Assembly: GCA_035353395.1 (NCBI GenBank)
Contig: DAOPZL010000011.1
Coordinates: forward strand, 1 to 64,000
From: UBA1801 sp035353395
GTDB lineage: Bacteria; Acidobacteriota; Holophagae; Holophagales; Holophagaceae
DNA length: 64,000 nt
Direction: 5' to 3'
Shown: piece after piece, positions 60,415 through 64,000 of the stretch
Layout: each line of letters begins with the position of its first letter
How positions within the stretch are numbered: the stretch's first letter is position 1
Translations under genes and position numbers: made by a program
The notes under the pieces: model-generated
Told to the model about the DNA's origin: nothing
Seen by the model: the letters and a program-made list of their open reading frames with translations, nothing else
Database searches by the model: none

Positions 60415-60456
60415 ATGAAAGGGATGAAGGAAAGCATCCTTGTTCCGTTCCGATGA

Positions 60457-63324
60457 CTAGAGTCTGCCCATGGCCTTGAGGATCCGTTCGGGGGTGAACG
60501 GCCACTCCCGCACCCAGGCGCCGACGGCGTCGTGGATCGCGATGGCGACGGCGGGGGCCGCGCCGTTGACCGCGATCTCCGAGACGCTCTTGCCGCCGAA
60601 GGGACCGACTTCGTCTGCCACGGGCATCAGTTCGACGTGGAAGTCCTCGGGCACCTCGCGGATGGAGGGGACCTTGTAGTCGAGGAAGTCCGGGTTGAGG
60701 CACCGGCCCTCGGCGTCGTAGATCATCTCCTCGTAGAGGGAATGGCCCAGGGCCTTGAGGCAGGCGCCGAAGATCTGGCCTTTCGCCAGGGCGGGGTTGA
60801 TGGGTGTTCCGCAGTCCTGGTAGGCGTGGAACCGGCGGACCTTGACGTCGCCGGTTCGAACGTTGACCGCGACCTCGGCGAAGTGGGCGCCGTAGGGGAT
60901 GGCGGCGTGGTTGGTCTTGAAGCCGCCGATGCCGACGAGGTCGCCGTGGCCTTCGCCCTGGGTGGACATGTGGGCGAGCTGGGCGAGGGTGATCTCGCCC
61001 TTCCGGCCGACCACCCGGCCGCGGGGGACGATGGAGAGGTCGGCGGCGTCCTCGCCGAGGAGCTTCGAGGCCACTTCCAGGATCTTGTCCCGGAGGTTCT
61101 CGGCCGCCTTCACGGCCGCGCCGCCGGAGAAGAAGGTGCCGCTGGACGCGTAGGCGCCGCTGTCGAAGGGCGTCATGTCCGTGTCGCCGGAGACGACGGA
61201 GACATCCGCCATGTCCAGCCCCAGGATCTCCGCCGCCGCCTTGGCCGTGATCGTGTCCAGCCCGGTGCCGAGGTCCGCCCCCCCGGAGAGGACGAGAACG
61301 GTGCCGTCGGCCAGGAGCCGCATCTCCGCGTTGGCCGCGTCGAGGCCGGGCAGGCCCGATCCCTGCTGGATGATGACGCCGCCCCGGCCGATCTTCCAGT
61401 CGGGATCCGGGCTGGCGGGCCTGGGGGAACTCCAGTCGAAGGCCTTCCTGCCCCGGTCGAGCATCTCGCCGAGGCCGCACTCGCCCAGGGTCACGACGGC
61501 CCCCGGCCGGCCTTCGCCCAGGCTGCGGAGGATATCCAGCCGCGAGTGGGAGCGCACGCGGTTCTTCTCGATGAGTTCGAGCTGGTCCATGCCGAGCTCC
61601 GCGGCGAGCTCCGCCAGGGCCGTCTGGAGCGCGAAGGAGCCCTTCGGCGCGCCGTAGCCCTGGTAGGCGCCGGCGGGGGAGAGGTTCGTGTAGTAGCTCT
61701 TCACCTCGAAGCGGACGTTGTCGCAGAGGAGGAGCGGGAGGCTCTTCGAGATGGCGTTCATGGGCACCGTGAGGCAGTGCGTGCCGTAGGGGCCGGTGTC
61801 CGCGTCGAGCCGCATGAGGATGGCCGTGAGTTTCCCGTCGCGCCTGGCGCCGAGCTTGACGGTGATCTCCATGCCCTTGCGCGTCCGGCTCGCGATGAAC
61901 TCCTGCTCCCGGGTGTACCTGAAGAAGACGGGCCGGCCCGTCGTCCAGGCAAGGTAGCCGGCGACGTCCTCGAGGACGATGTCCTGCTTGGAGCCGAAGC
62001 CGCCGCCCACCCGTTCCTTGATGACCCGCACCTTGACCTCGGGGATGCCGATGGCCCGGGCGACGATGCGCCGGACGTGCCATGGCACCTGGGTCGAGGC
62101 GTGGATCAGCAGCCGGCCGCCGTCCACCTTCGCATAGACCACATGGGGTTCCTGGGGCGTGCACTGGACGCGGTTGCCCTTGTAGGTCCGCTCGATGACC
62201 ACGTCGGCCTCGGCGAAGCCCTTCTCCATGTCCCCGATGCCGTCCGCGACGCTCGCCGCGAGGTTGCGGTGCGGGTCCGCGTGCAGGGGGAACTGGTAGA
62301 TGATGGGGTCGTCGCGGTCGTCGCCGGCCACGGAAGTGCCCTTCGGGGGTTCCCCCACGACGTAGCCGACCCGGCCCGAGTGGACGATGGGGGCGCCGGG
62401 CGCCTTGGCTGCGGCGATGGAGAGCACCGGCTCCAGGACCTCGTATTCGACCCGGATGGCCTCGAGGGCGGCCCTGGCCTCCTCGGGGGTTTCCGCGAGC
62501 ACGGCGGCCACGCGGTCGCCGACGTGGCGGACCTTCCGGGGGAACATGCGCTGGTCGTGGGGAGACGGCTCGGGGAAGCCCTGGCCCGCCGTGGTGTAGA
62601 CCTTGTCTGGGCAGTTCTCGTGGGTGAGCACGGCCACGACGCCGGGCATGGCCTCGGCGCGCGAGACGTCGATGGACTTGATCCAGGCATGGGCGTGGGG
62701 GCTGCCGAGCAGGAGGAGGTGGCAGGCGTCCTGGTCGACGCGGTCCTCCACGAAGGCCCGCTCACCGCGCGCCAGGCAGGCCGCGTCCACCTTCTCTCGG
62801 TCCTTGCCCACGTGCCGCAGGTCGGGCCGGAACTCGGGCGCGGCGGCCTCGGCGTAGGCCGGGTCGGAGAGGCGGCGGGCGGCGATGCGCACCGCGCTGA
62901 AGAACTGCTCGTAGCCCGTGCAGCGGCACATGGTCCCCGCCAGGGCGTCGGCGATGGCGGCGCGGCCGGGGTCGGGATCGCGGGCCAGGAGGTCCTCGAT
63001 GGCCAGGACGACGGCGGGAATGCAGTAGCCGCACTGGACGCAGGCCGCGTCCACGAGGGCGCGCTGCACGATGGAGAGGGTCCGGTCCTTCGAGAAGTGC
63101 TCGACCGTGACCACTTCGCAGCCGTCCACCTGCGCGGCCAGGATCTGGCAGGAGTTGACGGGCTTGCGGTCCAGGATGACGGCGCAGAGGCCGCAGGAGC
63201 CCTCGCCGTCGCAGCCGTTGCGCACGGAGACGATCCCCTTGCGGCGGAGGGCGTCGCGCAGGGTCTCGCCAGGCTCGCAGTTCCAGGAGACGGGGCGCCC
63301 GTTGAGCTTGAATGCGACGTTCAT
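60457..63324 (-). CDS. Second molybdenum hydroxylase, fused [2Fe-2S]/Mo subunit
   Basis: Xanthine-dehydrogenase-family enzyme of 955 aa. The N-terminal [2Fe-2S] domains have GCDGEGSCGLCAV, CGYCIPAVVL and CRCTGYEQF. The molybdopterin domains follow from about residue 185, with IKERVGGGFGSKQDI, LSPAGAYQGYGAPKG and the catalytic-Glu region PFGGKSVSEIAVNGAAP. It differs from the 853-aa enzyme in length and motifs and, unlike it, is paired with an FAD subunit gene (four-base overlap at 63321). It lies across the repeat/gap from the accessory genes. Whether it also carries labile Se, and its substrate, cannot be told from sequence. Confidence 0.92.
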   Translation of the reverse strand: MNVAFKLNGRPVSWNCEPGETLRDALRRKGIVSVRNGCDGEGSCGLCAVILDRKPVNSCQILAAQVDGCEVVTVEHFSKDRTLSIVQRALVDAACVQCGYCIPAVVLAIEDLLARDPDPGRAAIADALAGTMCRCTGYEQFFSAVRIAARRLSDPAYAEAAAPEFRPDLRHVGKDREKVDAACLARGERAFVEDRVDQDACHLLLLGSPHAHAWIKSIDVSRAEAMPGVVAVLTHENCPDKVYTTAGQGFPEPSPHDQRMFPRKVRHVGDRVAAVLAETPEEARAALEAIRVEYEVLEPVLSIAAAKAPGAPIVHSGRVGYVVGEPPKGTSVAGDDRDDPIIYQFPLHADPHRNLAASVADGIGDMEKGFAEADVVIERTYKGNRVQCTPQEPHVVYAKVDGGRLLIHASTQVPWHVRRIVARAIGIPEVKVRVIKERVGGGFGSKQDIVLEDVAGYLAWTTGRPVFFRYTREQEFIASRTRKGMEITVKLGARRDGKLTAILMRLDADTGPYGTHCLTVPMNAISKSLPLLLCDNVRFEVKSYYTNLSPAGAYQGYGAPKGSFALQTALAELAAELGMDQLELIEKNRVRSHSRLDILRSLGEGRPGAVVTLGECGLGEMLDRGRKAFDWSSPRPASPDPDWKIGRGGVIIQQGSGLPGLDAANAEMRLLADGTVLVLSGGADLGTGLDTITAKAAAEILGLDMADVSVVSGDTDMTPFDSGAYASSGTFFSGGAAVKAAENLRDKILEVASKLLGEDAADLSIVPRGRVVGRKGEITLAQLAHMSTQGEGHGDLVGIGGFKTNHAAIPYGAHFAEVAVNVRTGDVKVRRFHAYQDCGTPINPALAKGQIFGACLKALGHSLYEEMIYDAEGRCLNPDFLDYKVPSIREVPEDFHVELMPVADEVGPFGGKSVSEIAVNGAAPAVAIAIHDAVGAWVREWPFTPERILKAMGRL

Positions 63325-64000
63325 TTCGAGGCCTCCTTGCGGGCGTCGTGGAGCGCGTCGGCCAGCAGGGCGGCCGCGCGCAGCCTCTTGAAGGCGGCGC
63401 TCCCCCTGAGGTCGTCGAGGGGCGAGAGGAGCGGCGCGGCCATGGATTCGATCGCCTCGCGCCCCGGGAGGTCCTTCCCTTCGAAGAGGGTTTCGAGCTC
63501 GGGGAAGCGCCGGACATGCGGGCCCAGGCCGCCCATCGCGATGCGGAGGCCCGCGACGGCGCCGTCCTTCATGGTCAGGGAGACGGCGGCGGAGAGGACG
63601 GCGATGTCGCAGGCGGTCCGGGACCAGCGCCGGTAGACGGTCGCGCGGCCCCGCTCGAGGGGCATGGACGCTCCCAGGACGAGGCCCGCGGGCCTGGCGA
63701 GCCATTCCGCGGCGCCCGCGCGGCCCTCGGAAGTCTCCAGCACGGCCTCGAGGACGAGGAGGAGCGGAATGAAGCTGGCGCAGGACTTGTTGGCGCCCAG
63801 GTTTCCCCCGAGGGTGGCGCGGTTGCGCGTGTTGCGGTGGTTCATGCCGAGGGCGGCGTCCCGGAAGGCCCCGGGGACGGCGGGCGAGTCGGCGATCTCC
63901 TGGAAGGTCGCGCCGGCGCCGATGGACAGGATCCCGTCGGAGGCGGCGATGCCCCGCGGCAGGATGCGCCCGACGTCGATGACGGACGCCGGCTTGTCCC
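63321..64000 (-). CDS. FAD-binding subunit of molybdenum hydroxylase (N-terminus beyond window)
   Basis: CoxM/XdhB-like subunit, about 226 residues visible; the frame is open through the right edge. The edge-proximal part reads VIDVGRI and ISIGAG-like ILSIGAGATFQEI, followed by RNRATLGGNLGANKSCASF (FAD-binding motif of FAD_binding_5) and the CO_deh_flav_C domain (about the last 100 residues). An internal ATG at 63845 is not the start because conserved FAD-domain sequence continues upstream of it. It probably transfers electrons from the [2Fe-2S] domains of the overlapping hydroxylase to NAD or another acceptor. Confidence 0.93.
   Translation of the reverse strand, partial: DKPASVIDVGRILPRGIAASDGILSIGAGATFQEIADSPAVPGAFRDAALGMNHRNTRNRATLGGNLGANKSCASFIPLLLVLEAVLETSEGRAGAAEWLARPAGLVLGASMPLERGRATVYRRWSRTACDIAVLSAAVSLTMKDGAVAGLRIAMGGLGPHVRRFPELETLFEGKDLPGREAIESMAAPLLSPLDDLRGSAAFKRLRAAALLADALHDARKEASK

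Noticed and set aside
59901..60440. Possible CRISPR array
   Set aside because: The repeat unit is 240 bp with near-identical, not variable, interior, and no cas genes are near. It is a tandem repeat.
59795..62164. A 789-codon minus-strand frame crossing the N gap
   Set aside because: It is out of frame with the hydroxylase, reads through 100 N and repetitive DNA, and is Arg/Pro-rich shadow sequence.

Overview
The window is GC-rich (roughly two thirds G+C by eye), gene-dense bacterial chromosome. The mix suggests an anaerobic or fermentative, motile bacterium with complex regulation: a trimeric [FeFe] hydrogenase, [NiFe] maturation genes, molybdenum hydroxylases with labile-selenium accessory genes, split glycine dehydrogenase and two chemotaxis receptors. 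My best guess is Acidobacteriota, class Holophagae (Geothrix/Holophaga-like). This is inference, since no rRNA gene or other phylogenetic anchor is present. A run of 100 N at 60315-60414, inside a repeat, shows a draft scaffold.

Layout. 1-0.7 kb: edge of a helical-repeat protein. 1.1-5.5 kb: LytS/LytTR two-component pair followed by a MacA-like adaptor and a MacB-like permease, with no ATPase gene. 5.5-12.8 kb: alcohol dehydrogenase, PL10 pectate lyase, GT39-type membrane glycosyltransferase, an AT-rich spacer with a dispersed repeat, a CHMI-like isomerase, Dus, a HAD phosphatase and a DXD glycosyltransferase. 12.9-22.1 kb: histidine kinase, HydA, HydB, HydC and a lone receiver on the minus strand, then divergent hypB-hypF. 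22.1-35.4 kb: mostly housekeeping genes (HEPN protein, TtcA, Rrf2 regulator, WYL protein, EamA exporters, XerD-like recombinase, AcpP, FabF, MCP, UvrB, ROK kinase, YtxG/YtxH-like pair).

35.4-45.5 kb is a probable amino/imino-acid catabolic island: homoserine dehydrogenase-like protein, SDR, split glycine dehydrogenase (GcvPA/GcvPB without T, H or L proteins), a cytoplasmic PAS-GAF chemoreceptor, a tRNA-binding protein, a GntR/FCD regulator, an alanine-dehydrogenase homologue that has lost its catalytic His, and a proline-racemase-family protein with the Cys/Thr pair of trans-3-hydroxy-L-proline dehydratase. An almost identical 18-bp element lies upstream of both the SDR-gcvPAB and the Ald-like/dehydratase operons and may tie them into one regulon.

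45.8-50.8 kb holds sbcD-sbcC. 51.1-64 kb is a selenium-dependent molybdenum hydroxylase locus: a fused [2Fe-2S]/Mo hydroxylase, YedF, a DUF3343-like protein, SelD, a class V aminotransferase, YqeB, YqeC and XdhC in an unbroken chain of overlapping genes. Beyond a 240-bp repeat array and the assembly gap lie a second, different hydroxylase and the start of its FAD subunit. SelD probably supplies selenophosphate, YedF, the DUF3343-like protein and the aminotransferase handle selenium or sulfur, and YqeB, YqeC and XdhC mature the cofactor of one or both hydroxylases.
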